Below are positions 1-7,490 of a stretch of DNA of 43,301 nt, in pieces. Each line of letters starts with the position of its first letter. The first letter of the stretch is position 1. The stretch comes from Georgenia sp. EYE_87 (lineage in GTDB: Bacteria; Actinomycetota; Actinomycetes; Actinomycetales; Actinomycetaceae): positions 1-43,301 of the forward strand of contig NZ_JAHXNL010000022.1 of the NCBI RefSeq assembly GCF_023148685.1. The letters run 5' to 3'. Made by a program: the position numbers and the translations under genes. The notes under the pieces are model-generated. The model had not been told where the DNA came from, did not search any database, and was given only the letters and a program-made list of their open reading frames with translations.

Positions 1-1
1 G

Positions 2-298
2 TGGCGGGACGGGGACAACTGGACGTACAAGCACCGGGACTGGATCGCGGCCCAGCACTTCGACGACCTCGCCGCCCAGACGACCCTGCGCCACTACATG
101 GCGACCCTCGACGCCCGCGAGGCCGCGCTGACGGCCAGGCCACCACACAGGGCCCGGCGCGTGGCTATCTCGGCAAGACAACCCCACAGCGTTAACCAGG
201 GTCCCACCTGTCCGCGCCATCAAAGGATTCTGGACGCGCACCCACGGCCTCAAGGGTCGCTACGCGATCGCTCCGCGACGGCCTACGGCCGCCCTTGA
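2..298 (+). mobile_element. 3' remnant of an IS110-family-like transposase
   Basis: The open frame enters from the left edge, so the 5' part is outside the window. Its first 45 or so residues have the pattern of the linker region of IS110-type (DEDD/serine) transposases: a Gly-x-x-Trp-Thr segment, then H-R-x-W-(I/L)-A, F-D-D-x-A-A-Q, and a Tyr-containing helix ending in A-R-E-A-A-L. The catalytic C-terminal domain expected after this is missing, because the frame runs into unrelated Arg/Pro-rich residues and stops at 296-298. It therefore looks like a truncated, decayed copy. The similarity is recognised by eye from family pattern, so the family call is moderate. Confidence 0.45.
250..298. 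repeat. Small palindromic (REP/MITE-like) element
   Basis: The segment is bounded by inverted TCAAGGG (250-256) and CCCTTGA (292-298). Inside are a GTCGC...GCGAC stem (256-260 with 275-279), a CGATCG palindrome and a GGCC-TAC-GGCC stem (281-290). Several nested hairpins within 49 bp directly after the transposase remnant resemble extragenic palindromic elements seen near IS scars in actinobacteria. No second copy is in this window, so repetitiveness is unproven. Confidence 0.4.
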
Positions 299-367
299 CC
301 CCGCACGCCCGCGCCCAGAACCAGGGCGACTACGCGGAATCCCCCTACTTGACAGAGCCGTTCCACA

Positions 368-1174
368 TCAGTCCTCCTGCGAGGCCAGCTGCGCCAGCAC
401 GGCGTCGTGCAGCAGAGAGTTGGTCACCACCGCGTTGCCGCCCCACGGACCGTCGACGCCGTCGAGGCTGGTGAACCGTCCGCCGGCCTCGGTGACGATG
501 GGGACGAGCGCGGCCATGTCGTACAGCTCGAGGTCGGGCTCGCAGGCGATGTCCACCGCGCCCTCGGCCACGAGCATGTACGACCAGAAGTCCCCGTACG
601 CGCGGGTGCGCCAGACCTGCTGCGCCAGGCCGAGGAACGAGCGGAGCGAGCCTCGCTCGGCCCAGCCGTCGAGGCTGGAGTAGCTCAGGGACGCGTCGGT
701 GAGATCGGCGACGCCGGAGACGCGGATCTGCCGCGCCGCGGACAGGGAGCGGCCGGTCCAGGCGCCCGATCCCTTGGCAGCCCACCAGCGGCGGTTCAGC
801 GCGGGGGCCGAGACCACCCCGAGAACAACCTCGCCGTCCTCCACGAGACCGATGAGCGTGGCCCACACCGGCACGCCGCGCACGAAGTTCTTCGTCCCGT
901 CGATCGGGTCGATCACCCACTGCCGCTGGGAGTGACCGGTGGTTCCGAACTCCTCGCCGAGGACGGAGTCCCGCGGCCGCGTCCGGGCGAGCTGGGCGCG
1001 GACGATCTCCTCGGCGGTGCGGTCCGCGTCGGAGACGGGGGTGAGGTCGGGCTTGGTGTCCACCCGCAGGTCCTGCGCCCCGAAGCGGCCCATCGTCTGC
1101 CCGTCGACCTGGTCGGCGACCACGTGCGCGAGGCGCAGGTCGTCGGTGTAGCGGCTCGCGCCTTGCACAGTCAT
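368..1174 (-). CDS. hisN: Histidinol-phosphatase, inositol-monophosphatase family
   Basis: Predicted to hydrolyse L-histidinol phosphate to histidinol in histidine biosynthesis (cytosolic, Mg-dependent). The 268-residue protein has the metal-binding motifs of the inositol-monophosphatase superfamily: GEEF at 73-76, DPIDGT at 89-94, and the C-terminal block [17 protein letters not shown] near 216-232 containing Asp219. This size and these blocks match the actinobacterial HisN subgroup better than SuhB or CysQ, although substrate cannot be proven from sequence. The ATG at 1174 lies 6 nt after a TAGGTT hexamer (1181-1186, minus strand), suggesting a leaderless transcript in addition to read-through from rsgA, whose stop is 77 bp upstream. 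Confidence 0.85.
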   Translation of the reverse strand: MTVQGASRYTDDLRLAHVVADQVDGQTMGRFGAQDLRVDTKPDLTPVSDADRTAEEIVRAQLARTRPRDSVLGEEFGTTGHSQRQWVIDPIDGTKNFVRGVPVWATLIGLVEDGEVVLGVVSAPALNRRWWAAKGSGAWTGRSLSAARQIRVSGVADLTDASLSYSSLDGWAERGSLRSFLGLAQQVWRTRAYGDFWSYMLVAEGAVDIACEPDLELYDMAALVPIVTEAGGRFTSLDGVDGPWGGNAVVTNSLLHDAVLAQLASQED

Positions 1175-1251
1175 GCGGGGAACCTATCGCGGGCGCGGTG
1201 CCGGGCCGGTCATTCGTCGAACAGGTGGCACCTCGACCAGAAGGGGCGAGG

Positions 1252-2280
1252 CTAGTCGGCGGCCTCGGTCTTCGCGGCGAGCAGCCGCCGGAAGGACGCG
1301 AGCCGGGCCTCGCCGGCCGCGCCGGCCCGGCCGCCGGCCACCCACTCGTCGAGCGCGCAGTCGGGCGCGTCCGCCGCGTGGGAGCACCCCCGCGGGCAGT
1401 CCTGTGCGACGGCGTGAAGGTCCTCGAACGCCGCCAGCAGGCCGTCGGGGCTCACGTGGCTGAGCCCGAAGGAGCGCACCCCGGGGGTGTCGATGGCCCA
1501 CCCGCCGCCCGGCAGGGGCAGCGCGACGGCGGAGGAGGAGGTGTGCCGCCCGCGCCCTGTCACGACGTTGACGTCCCCGGTCGCCCGACCGGCACCGGGC
1601 ACGAGCGCGTTGACGAGGGTCGACTTTCCGACGCCGGAGTGACCGATGAGCACCGAGATACGCCCGGCGAGCCGCTCCCGCACCGCGTCGAGGCCGCGGA
1701 CCTCGCCGCCCACGAACGACGTCACCAGGGCCGGCACCTCCAGCGCCTCGTAGAGGGAGAGGAACGGCGCCGGGTCCGTCAGGTCCGCCTTGGTCAGGCA
1801 CAGCACCGGTTCCATGCCCGCGTCGTACGCCGCCACCAGGCACCGGTCCACCATGCGCGGGCGGGGCTCGGGGTCGGCCAGCGCGGTGACGATGACGAGC
1901 TGGTCGGCGTTGGCGACGATGACCCGCTCGACGCCGGCCGTCTCGCCGTCCTCCGCGGAGCGGCGCAGCGCGGAGGTGCGCTCCTCGACCCGGACGATCC
2001 GGGCGAGGGTGTCCTTGGCGCCGGACACGTCGCCCACCACCCGGACGCGGTCCCCGACGACGACGGCGGAGCGGGACCCGCGCCCCAGCTCGCGCGCCTT
2101 CATCCCGACCACCGCGACGCCGTCGTCCGTGAGCAGGTGGTACCGGCCACGGTCCACCCCGAGGACCAGGGCGCCCACCGCGTCGTCGAACGCGGGCCGC
2201 TTCTTCGTGCGCGGCCGGTTCCCCTTCGGGTTCGGCCGGACGCGGACCCGCGCGTCGTCGGTGCCGGTGTCGCGAACCAT
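1252..2280 (-). CDS. rsgA: Ribosome small-subunit-dependent GTPase RsgA
   Basis: Circularly permuted GTPase that acts in late 30S maturation. The permuted order is visible: G4 LTKAD at 162-166 comes before the P-loop GHSGVGKS at 213-220 and G3 DTPG at 264-267. An N-terminal OB-fold region occupies about 35-110. The C-terminal zinc knuckle has Cys295, Cys299, His301 and Cys308. The length (342 aa) is normal for actinobacteria. The ATG lies 4 bp after the aroA stop with no clear Shine-Dalgarno, so translation is probably coupled to aroA. The aroA-rsgA-hisN order is common in actinobacteria. Confidence 0.95.
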   Translation of the reverse strand: MVRDTGTDDARVRVRPNPKGNRPRTKKRPAFDDAVGALVLGVDRGRYHLLTDDGVAVVGMKARELGRGSRSAVVVGDRVRVVGDVSGAKDTLARIVRVEERTSALRRSAEDGETAGVERVIVANADQLVIVTALADPEPRPRMVDRCLVAAYDAGMEPVLCLTKADLTDPAPFLSLYEALEVPALVTSFVGGEVRGLDAVRERLAGRISVLIGHSGVGKSTLVNALVPGAGRATGDVNVVTGRGRHTSSSAVALPLPGGGWAIDTPGVRSFGLSHVSPDGLLAAFEDLHAVAQDCPRGCSHAADAPDCALDEWVAGGRAGAAGEARLASFRRLLAAKTEAAD

Positions 2281-2284
2281 CGGC

Positions 2285-3634
2285 TCAGCGGGCCCCGGCG
2301 AGCATCGCCTGCCACATCCCGGTGAAGTCGGGCAGGGTCTTGGCGGTGGTGCCGACGTCGACGATCTCGACGCCGGGCACCCGCAGCCCGATGACGGCGG
2401 CGAAGGTGGCCATCCGGTGGTCGGCGTAGGTCTCCACCCGGGCGCCGTGCAGCGCGGCGGGCTCGATCTCTACACCGTCGTCCGTCTCGCGGGCGCGGCC
2501 CCCGAGCCGGTTGATCTCGGTGACGATCGCGGCGAGCCGGTCCGTCTCGTGCCCGCGGAGGTGGGCGATGCCGCGCAGCCGGGACGGCGCGGCGGCCAGC
2601 GCGCACAGGGCGGCGACCGTCGGGGCGAGCTCGCCGACGTCGTGCAGGTCGGCGTCCAGGCCGCGGATCACGCCGTCGGCGGGGCCGGTGACCGCGAGGA
2701 CGCCGTCGGTCAGGTCGACGGTGGCGCCCATGCGGGCGAGCAGGTCGCGCAGCCCGTCGCCGGCCTGGGTGGTGGCCGCCGGCCAGCGCGGCACCCGGAC
2801 CGTGCCGCCGGCGGCGAGGGCCGCGGCGAGGAAGGGGCCGGCGTTGGAGAGGTCCGGCTCGACGACGATGCGCCCGCCGGCCACCGCCCCGGGGTGCACC
2901 CGCCAGCGGCTGGGGGCGACGCCGGTGCGCCCGCCCGCGGGTCCGCCGTCGGCCGTGAGCTCGTCGACGGCGACGCCGCGCCCGCGCAGGAGGGCGACAG
3001 TCATGTCGATGTGGGGGAGCGAGGGAAGGGTGGGGCCGGTGTGGCGCAGGTCGATGCCGCCCTCGAACGCCGGGGCGGCGAGAAGGAGCGCGGAGACGAA
3101 CTGGCTGGAGCCGGAGGCGTCGACGTCGACCGCCCCGCCCGCGAGCTTGCCCCTCCCGTGCACGGTGAGGGGGAGGACCGCCGCGCCGCCCGGACCGGAG
3201 GCGGCGTCGATCTGGGCGCCGAGGTCGCGCAGCGCACCGACGACGGGGGCCATCGGGCGCTCACGGGCGCGCTCGTCGCCGTCGAGGCGCACCTCGCCGT
3301 CGGCCAGGACGGCGAGCGCGGGCACGAACCGCATGACGGTGCCCGCGAGCCCGCAGTCCACCTGCGCGGGCCCCCGCAGCGGGCGCGGGGTGACGAGGAG
3401 GTCCGAGCCGTCCTCGCCGGCGGGCCGGACCTCCGTGCCGAGGGCGCGCAGCGCCCCGACCATGAGCTCGGAGTCGCGCGAGTGCAGCGGGCGTACGAGC
3501 TCGGTGGGGCTCTCCGCGAGGGCGGCGAGGACGAGGTAGCGGTTCGTCAGCGACTTGGACCCGGGGACGTCGACGAGGGCGTCCAGAGGCTGGGTGGCGG
3601 TCGGGGCGGGCCAGGCGGCGGTGGACACGGGCAT
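2285..3634 (-). CDS. aroA: 3-phosphoshikimate 1-carboxyvinyltransferase (EPSP synthase)
   Basis: Transfers enolpyruvyl from PEP to shikimate-3-phosphate, the sixth step of the shikimate pathway. The 449-residue protein carries the N-terminal signature PGSKSLTNR (24-32, with catalytic Lys27) and the family's two-domain repeat pattern, including the Asp/Arg-rich C-terminal block HRMATFAAVIGLRVPGVEI. The ATG at 3634 lies 7 nt downstream of TAGGCT (3642-3647, minus strand), so the mRNA is probably leaderless. The TAG of that hexamer is also the stop codon of the upstream doxX-like gene. Confidence 0.95.
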   Translation of the reverse strand: MPVSTAAWPAPTATQPLDALVDVPGSKSLTNRYLVLAALAESPTELVRPLHSRDSELMVGALRALGTEVRPAGEDGSDLLVTPRPLRGPAQVDCGLAGTVMRFVPALAVLADGEVRLDGDERARERPMAPVVGALRDLGAQIDAASGPGGAAVLPLTVHGRGKLAGGAVDVDASGSSQFVSALLLAAPAFEGGIDLRHTGPTLPSLPHIDMTVALLRGRGVAVDELTADGGPAGGRTGVAPSRWRVHPGAVAGGRIVVEPDLSNAGPFLAAALAAGGTVRVPRWPAATTQAGDGLRDLLARMGATVDLTDGVLAVTGPADGVIRGLDADLHDVGELAPTVAALCALAAAPSRLRGIAHLRGHETDRLAAIVTEINRLGGRARETDDGVEIEPAALHGARVETYADHRMATFAAVIGLRVPGVEIVDVGTTAKTLPDFTGMWQAMLAGAR

Positions 3635-3641
3635 ACCGCGG

Positions 3642-3647
3642 AGCCTA
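3642..3647 (-). promoter_or_regulatory. -10 hexamer of aroA overlapping the doxX stop codon
   Basis: TAGGCT on the minus strand, 7 nt before the aroA ATG. Its first three bases are the TAG terminating the preceding gene. Typical actinobacterial -10 (TAnnnT) at the spacing used for leaderless transcripts; no convincing -35 is visible. Confidence 0.5.
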
Positions 3648-4145
3648 GTCAGTCGACGCGTACCGGGCCTTCACGCGGGCCGTGACGGGGCGGGCGGCGG
3701 CGCGCTCCCTGCGCGCGTTGGCCAGGCGCCAGCCCCAGGAGGGCTTCCCGGCGAGGTCGGCGGCCGCGACGAGCAGGCCGCCGCCGAGGCTCACGCCGCG
3801 CACGAGACCGCCGAGGTAGCGCTTGCGCTCCTCGCCGTGCGCGGCCCAGACGGGGTTGTTGAGCAGCGTGAGCGGGACGTTGACGAGCGCCAGCGTCAGG
3901 GCGGCGCTGCGCGGGCGGCGGCCCGTGGCGAGCATGAGCCCCGAGACGGCGGTGACCGCGCCGCTGACGCGGGCGAGCATCTTCGGGTCGGCGTACAGCG
4001 CGGCCGGCACCCCGGCCCGCTCCAGCGCCGGAACCACCTTCCTGAACTTCTCCGCGTGCGCCTCGGGGCGGATCACGGAGTCCACCCCGTCCGTGACGAA
4101 CGTGGCGGCGAGCATCGGGCGCGCGATCAGGCGTAGGAGGTTCAT
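3645..4145 (-). CDS. DoxX-family membrane protein
   Basis: Small integral membrane protein of 166 residues in the DoxX family. The N-terminus ([20 protein letters not shown]) has the characteristic first helix with an FV-x-x-G-x-D segment, followed by a loop with [13 protein letters not shown] and two further hydrophobic segments near 60-80 and 85-105, with a weaker one near 125-140. The basic tail is cytoplasmic by the positive-inside rule. DoxX proteins are linked to membrane-associated redox and thiol stress in actinobacteria, which fits its divergent position beside sigR; that functional link is inference. It is upstream of aroA on the same strand, with its stop codon inside the aroA -10. 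Confidence 0.85.
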   Translation of the reverse strand: MNLLRLIARPMLAATFVTDGVDSVIRPEAHAEKFRKVVPALERAGVPAALYADPKMLARVSGAVTAVSGLMLATGRRPRSAALTLALVNVPLTLLNNPVWAAHGEERKRYLGGLVRGVSLGGGLLVAAADLAGKPSWGWRLANARRERAAARPVTARVKARYASTD

Positions 4146-4231
4146 GTCACATTGCTACCGCACAACCGCGGTGAGGGCGACCGTTCCGGCGGTGCCGCTG
4201 CCACATGTCTCGAATAGGCGGGCCGGTGCCC

Positions 4232-4257
4232 GGAATGGACCGGGCGGGCTCGCGGTT
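4232..4257 (+). promoter_or_regulatory. SigR-type promoter (GGAAT-N18-GTT)
   Basis: GGAAT at 4232-4236 and GTT (GTTG) at 4255-4257 are separated by exactly 18 nt, matching the established SigR/SigH consensus of actinobacteria. It is placed for autoregulation of sigR. The predicted start site (about 4264-4266) falls just before an in-frame ATG at 4267. Confidence 0.8.
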
Positions 4258-4354
4258 GTACCCGGCATGACCAGCCCGACCCTCGTCCTGCACGCGACCG
4301 CGCCACCCGCCCCGGCAGCCTTGGGCACCGCGGGACCGGAGGGCGGACCCGGGT

Positions 4355-4360
4355 TAGGCT
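4355..4360 (+). promoter_or_regulatory. Proximal -10 hexamer of sigR
   Basis: TAGGCT ends 8 nt before the ATG at 4369, as expected for a leaderless housekeeping transcript. It gives sigR a second, basal promoter beside the distal SigR-type one. Confidence 0.45.
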
Positions 4361-4368
4361 CGTGGGTG

Positions 4369-4989
4369 ATGAGCGAGACCCACGAGGGCGACCTCGACCG
4401 CACTCCCGACGGCGAGACGGGCGCCGAGCGGGCCGAACGTTTCGAGCGCGACGCGCTGCCGTACCTGGACCAGCTGTACGGCGCCGCGATGCGCATGACG
4501 CGCAACCCCGCCGACGCCGAGGACCTCGTCCAGGAGACGTTCGCCAAGGCGTTCGCCTCCTTCCACCAGTACCGACCGGGCACGAACCTGAAGGCGTGGC
4601 TGTACCGGATCCTGACGAACACCTTCATCAACTCGTACCGGAAGAAGCAGCGCGAGCCGCAGCAGTCGGACGCCGAGCAGGTCGAGGACTGGCAGATCCA
4701 CCGCGCCGCCTCCCACACCTCCACCGGGCTGCGCTCGGCCGAGGCGGAGGCCATGGACCTCCTGCCCGACTCGGAGATCAAGCGCGCGATGAACGAGCTG
4801 CCCGAGGACTTCCGCATCGCGGTGTACCTCGCGGACGTCGAGGGCTTCGCCTACAAGGAGATCGCGGACATCATGGGCACGCCGATCGGGACGGTGATGT
4901 CCCGGCTGCACCGCGGGCGGCGGCAGCTGCGCGAGCTCCTGGTCGACCATGCCCGCGACATGGGGATCCGGACGGAGGCCAAGGCATGA
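4369..4989 (+). CDS. sigR: RNA polymerase sigma factor SigR/SigH (ECF, thiol-oxidative stress)
   Basis: ECF sigma factor for disulfide stress. Sequence shows region 2 ([49 protein letters not shown]) and region 4 ([42 protein letters not shown]), 206 residues from the ATG at 4369. The pattern is that of the SigR/SigH group rather than SigE. Its stop overlaps the start of the gene for its anti-sigma factor. The frame stays open far upstream, and an in-frame ATG at 4267 would add 34 residues, directly at the predicted start of the SigR-type transcript. Two promoters are therefore likely: basal leaderless and autoregulated. Confidence 0.93.
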   Translation: MSETHEGDLDRTPDGETGAERAERFERDALPYLDQLYGAAMRMTRNPADAEDLVQETFAKAFASFHQYRPGTNLKAWLYRILTNTFINSYRKKQREPQQSDAEQVEDWQIHRAASHTSTGLRSAEAEAMDLLPDSEIKRAMNELPEDFRIAVYLADVEGFAYKEIADIMGTPIGTVMSRLHRGRRQLRELLVDHARDMGIRTEAKA

Positions 4990-5312
4990 GCGAGGACACT
5001 GAGAACCTCACCGAGCGGGCCGAGAAGGCGTTGCGGGCGCGCGCCGAGGGGCGCACCACGCCGTGCAGCTGCGACGAGCTTCTCGAGCACCTCTTCGAGT
5101 TCCTCGACTCCGAGCTCGACGAGGACCAGGTGGAGCGGTTCCGGCGGCACGCGGCGGAGTGCCCGACGTGCACCGAGGCCACCGACGCCGAGCAGCACAT
5201 CCGCGCCCTCGTACGGCGCTCGTGCGCGGAGGTCGCCCCCAGCTCGCTGCGCCTGCGCGTGCAGTCCCAGCTCACGGTGCTGCGGGTGAACGGCATCCGC
5301 GCGGTCGACTGA
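4986..5312 (+). CDS. rsrA: Zinc-binding anti-sigma factor RsrA/RshA
   Basis: Redox-sensing anti-sigma factor of 108 residues that should hold SigR inactive while reduced. The ZAS motif is His55-x3-Cys59-x2-Cys62. Additional cysteines at 27, 29 and 80 can supply the disulfide partner used in this family. The ATG overlaps the sigR stop (ATGA), which couples the stoichiometry of sigma and anti-sigma. An acidic, helical segment at 30-55 ([19 protein letters not shown]) is the usual sigma-contacting region. Confidence 0.92.
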   Translation: MSEDTENLTERAEKALRARAEGRTTPCSCDELLEHLFEFLDSELDEDQVERFRRHAAECPTCTEATDAEQHIRALVRRSCAEVAPSSLRLRVQSQLTVLRVNGIRAVD

Positions 5313-5432
5313 CCCGGTCCGCGGCACCTCGGGCGCACGCCGCCGCCCCGTCCCGCGCGGGAGCCTGCGGATGTGTGGGAGGATGATCGGCGTAAATCCG
5401 CCCGTCCGGGCGAGCACAGATCGGGAGACAAC

Positions 5433-5507
5433 ATGAGCAAGCGCGGTCGCAAGCGCCGGTCCCGCAAGGGCAGTGCCGCCAACCACGGCAAGCGCCCCAA
5501 CGCCTGA
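5433..5507 (+). CDS. 50S ribosomal protein bL37 (24 residues)
   Basis: A 24-codon gene starting ATG with GGGAGA 7 nt upstream. The product (MSKRGRKRRSRKG... ending NHGKRPNA) is almost entirely basic and matches the small actinobacterial large-subunit protein bL37 first seen in mycobacterial ribosome structures. The KRGRK start and the ANHGKRPNA end are the recognisable parts. It is easily missed because of length. A strong hairpin follows 30 nt after the stop. A location just after sigR-rsrA is consistent with conserved actinobacterial synteny. Confidence 0.9.
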   Translation: MSKRGRKRRSRKGSAANHGKRPNA

Positions 5508-5536
5508 GTCCGGCGGGCGTAGCGCCCCCTGGCTCC

Positions 5537-5568
5537 ACGGGCCGGTCACCCACGGGTGACCGGCCCGT
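5537..5568 (+). terminator. Hairpin terminator after bL37
   Basis: Perfect 14-bp stem (5537-5550 with 5555-5568) and a 4-nt loop. The top strand reads ACGGGCCGGTCACC on the left arm. There is no T tract, as is usual for GC-rich actinobacterial terminators. Confidence 0.7.
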
Positions 5569-5637
5569 CGTCGTCCCCAGGGGTCAGCCCCGTCGTCGTC
5601 CTGGGGCGCCCTCCGTCGGCCCGGCCCGTCGTCGTCC
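5564..5637 (+). repeat. Three copies of CCCGTCGTCGTCC
   Basis: Identical 13-mers at 5564-5576, 5589-5601 and 5625-5637, with centre spacing 25 and 36 bp, in the gap between the bL37 terminator and the next gene. The first copy overlaps the terminator arm. The gap has no other recognisable content except the TAGGGT of the next gene. Confidence 0.6.
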
Positions 5638-5661
5638 CGGAGCTGCCGACGACGGCGCCGC

Positions 5662-5667
5662 TAGGGT
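5662..5667 (+). promoter_or_regulatory. -10 hexamer of the oxidoreductase gene
   Basis: TAGGGT, 7 nt before the ATG at 5675, so the transcript probably starts at or within a base of the start codon (leaderless). Confidence 0.45.
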
Positions 5668-5674
5668 GTCCGCC

Positions 5675-6664
5675 ATGCGCTGCGCCTTCGTCCGGAGCCA
5701 GGACCCCGACGACCCGCTCGCGGGCCTGGAGATCGGCGAGCTGGACCCCGAGCCGCCCGCCGGCTGGGTGCCGGTGACGGTGCGCGCGGCCTCCCTCAAC
5801 CACCACGACCTGTGGTCGCTGCGCGGGGTCGGCCTGCCGGCGGACCGGCTGCCGATGATCCTGGGCACCGACGCCGCCGGCGTCCTCGACGACGGCACCG
5901 AGGTGGTCGTGCACTCGGTGCTCCCCAGCCCGGCCTGGCACGGCGAGGAGACCCTCGACCCGCGCCGCACCCTGCTCTCCGAGAAGCACCCCGGCACGCT
6001 CGCCGAGCGCGTGTGGGTGCCCGCGCGCAACCTCGTCCCCAAGGACCCCGCGCTGAGCTGGGCCGAGGCGGCGTGCCTGCCCACCGCCTACCTCACCGCC
6101 TACCGGATGCTCTTCGACGCGGCCGGCCTGCGCCCCGGCGGGACGGTGCTCGTGCAGGGGGCCGGGGGCGGGGTCGCCACCGCGGCCATCCTCCTCGCCC
6201 GGGCCGCCGGGCTGCGCGTGTGGTGCACCTCCCGCACCGAGGCCAGGCGCGCCCGCGCGGTCGAGCTCGGCGCCCACGAGGCCTTCGAGACCGGCGCCCG
6301 GCTGCCCGAGCAGGTCGACGCGGTGCTGGAGACGGTCGGGGAGGCCACCTGGTCCCACTCCCTCCGGGCGCTGCGGCCGGGCGGCACCGTCGCGGTGGCC
6401 GGGGCGACGTCGGGCGCCATGCCGCCCGCCGACCTCAGCCGGGTCTTCTTCCGCTCGCTGCGCATCGCGGGGACGACCATGGGCACCCGTGAGCAGCTCG
6501 TCGCCGTGCAGCAGATGCTGCTCGCCACGGGGGTGCGCCCCCTCGTCGACTCTGTCGTCCCCCTCGACGGCGTCCGGGACGCCCTGGCCCGGATGGCGGG
6601 GGGCGACGTCGTGGGCAAGATCGTCGTCGAGCCCGGTGGGGTCGACGCGGCGGCCGCCGCGTAG
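5675..6664 (+). CDS. Zinc-independent alcohol dehydrogenase/quinone oxidoreductase-like protein (MDR superfamily)
   Basis: Medium-chain dehydrogenase/reductase of 329 residues. An N-terminal GroES-like domain (SLNHHDLWSLRGVG, then GTDAAGVLDDG) is followed by a Rossmann domain with VQGAGGGVATAAILLARAAG as the nucleotide-binding turn. The structural-zinc cysteine cluster of classical ADHs is absent, which fits quinone-reductase-like members using NADPH. The substrate is unknown. The ATG at 5675 was preferred over the in-frame GTG at 5666 because the latter lies inside the TAGGGT -10. The stop TAG doubles as the start of the -10 of the next gene. Confidence 0.8.
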   Translation: MRCAFVRSQDPDDPLAGLEIGELDPEPPAGWVPVTVRAASLNHHDLWSLRGVGLPADRLPMILGTDAAGVLDDGTEVVVHSVLPSPAWHGEETLDPRRTLLSEKHPGTLAERVWVPARNLVPKDPALSWAEAACLPTAYLTAYRMLFDAAGLRPGGTVLVQGAGGGVATAAILLARAAGLRVWCTSRTEARRARAVELGAHEAFETGARLPEQVDAVLETVGEATWSHSLRALRPGGTVAVAGATSGAMPPADLSRVFFRSLRIAGTTMGTREQLVAVQQMLLATGVRPLVDSVVPLDGVRDALARMAGGDVVGKIVVEPGGVDAAAAA

Positions 6665-6667
6665 GGT
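6662..6667 (+). promoter_or_regulatory. -10 hexamer of the DUF4097 gene overlapping the preceding stop codon
   Basis: TAGGGT whose TAG is the stop of the upstream gene; 7 nt separate it from the ATG at 6675. This is the same arrangement as at doxX/aroA. Confidence 0.45.
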
Positions 6668-6674
6668 CGGGGGC

Positions 6675-7490
6675 ATGGCTACCCGGTCCTGGATCGTCCC
6701 CGGCCCCTCCCAGCACGACGTCGAGGGCGTCGCCCGCCTGCGCGTCCAGCTTGTGGCGGGTTCCGTCACCGTCCTCGGGCACGACGCCCCGCACGTGCGG
6801 GTGGACGTCGCCGAGGTCGTGGGGAACCCGCTGGAGCTCACCGTCGAGGGGGACCGGCTCACCGTCGGCTACCCGTTCCTCGGCTGGGACGGCTGGGTCA
6901 AACGGCTGCGCTCGTACCGTTCCACGGACACCGCCCGCCTGACCGTCCACGTCCCCCGGGCCACGGCCGTCACCGTCGCCACTGCACTCGCCGAGGCCAC
7001 CGTCGGCGACGTCGCCGAGGACGTCACGCTGACCACGGCCAGCGGGCGGCTGCGCGTCACCGGCTGCCGCGGCGCGGCGTCGCTCAAGTCGGTGTCCGGG
7101 ACGGTGGACGTTCTCGGCCACGACGGACCGGTGCGCGTGAGCACGGCCGCGGGCCGCACCACCCTGACGGGCGACCTGCCGCGGGTGGAGGCCAGCACCG
7201 TCGCGGGCGCCGTCGACGTCGCCACCTCCGCCCGGACCTCCATGGTCGACCTGTCCACGGTGTCCGGGGCGCTGGCCGTGTCCCTGCCCGCCGGCACCGG
7301 GGTGTCGATGACGGCCCGGACCGTCGCGGGCCCGGTGCGCCTCGACGGCACCGACCGCCGGTCCCCGGGCCTGGGCGCCACCACCGTGGAGGACCGCACC
7401 GACGGCGGCATCTGCTTCCTCACCACCCGGTCGGTCTCCGGCAGCGTCGACGTCACCCGCGCCGCCGTGCTGCCGGAGGGGCTGCGGTGA
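6675..7490 (+). CDS. DUF4097-family beta-repeat protein
   Basis: The 271-residue protein is built of short repeating beta strands typical of DUF4097/adhesin-like beta-solenoids. The repeats include TLTTASGRLRVTG, LKSVSGTVDVLGHDGPVRVSTAAGRTTLTGDLPRVEASTVAGAVDV and DLSTVSGALAVSLPAGTGVSMTARTVAGPVRLDG read as successive turns, each with a (T/S)-x-x-G core. There is no signal peptide or membrane segment. In bacilli, relatives sit with membrane-stress regulators; no function can be assigned here. The next gene starts by GTGA overlap, so the two form an operon. Confidence 0.75.
   Translation: MATRSWIVPGPSQHDVEGVARLRVQLVAGSVTVLGHDAPHVRVDVAEVVGNPLELTVEGDRLTVGYPFLGWDGWVKRLRSYRSTDTARLTVHVPRATAVTVATALAEATVGDVAEDVTLTTASGRLRVTGCRGAASLKSVSGTVDVLGHDGPVRVSTAAGRTTLTGDLPRVEASTVAGAVDVATSARTSMVDLSTVSGALAVSLPAGTGVSMTARTVAGPVRLDGTDRRSPGLGATTVEDRTDGGICFLTTRSVSGSVDVTRAAVLPEGLR

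Noticed and set aside
336-362. GGAAT...GTT resembling a SigR promoter near the IS remnant
   Set aside because: The spacer is 19 nt, not 18, and no gene starts downstream on that strand.
349-377. TTGACA that could be an outward -35 of the IS remnant
   Set aside because: No acceptable -10 at 16-19 nt; downstream plus strand is antisense to hisN.
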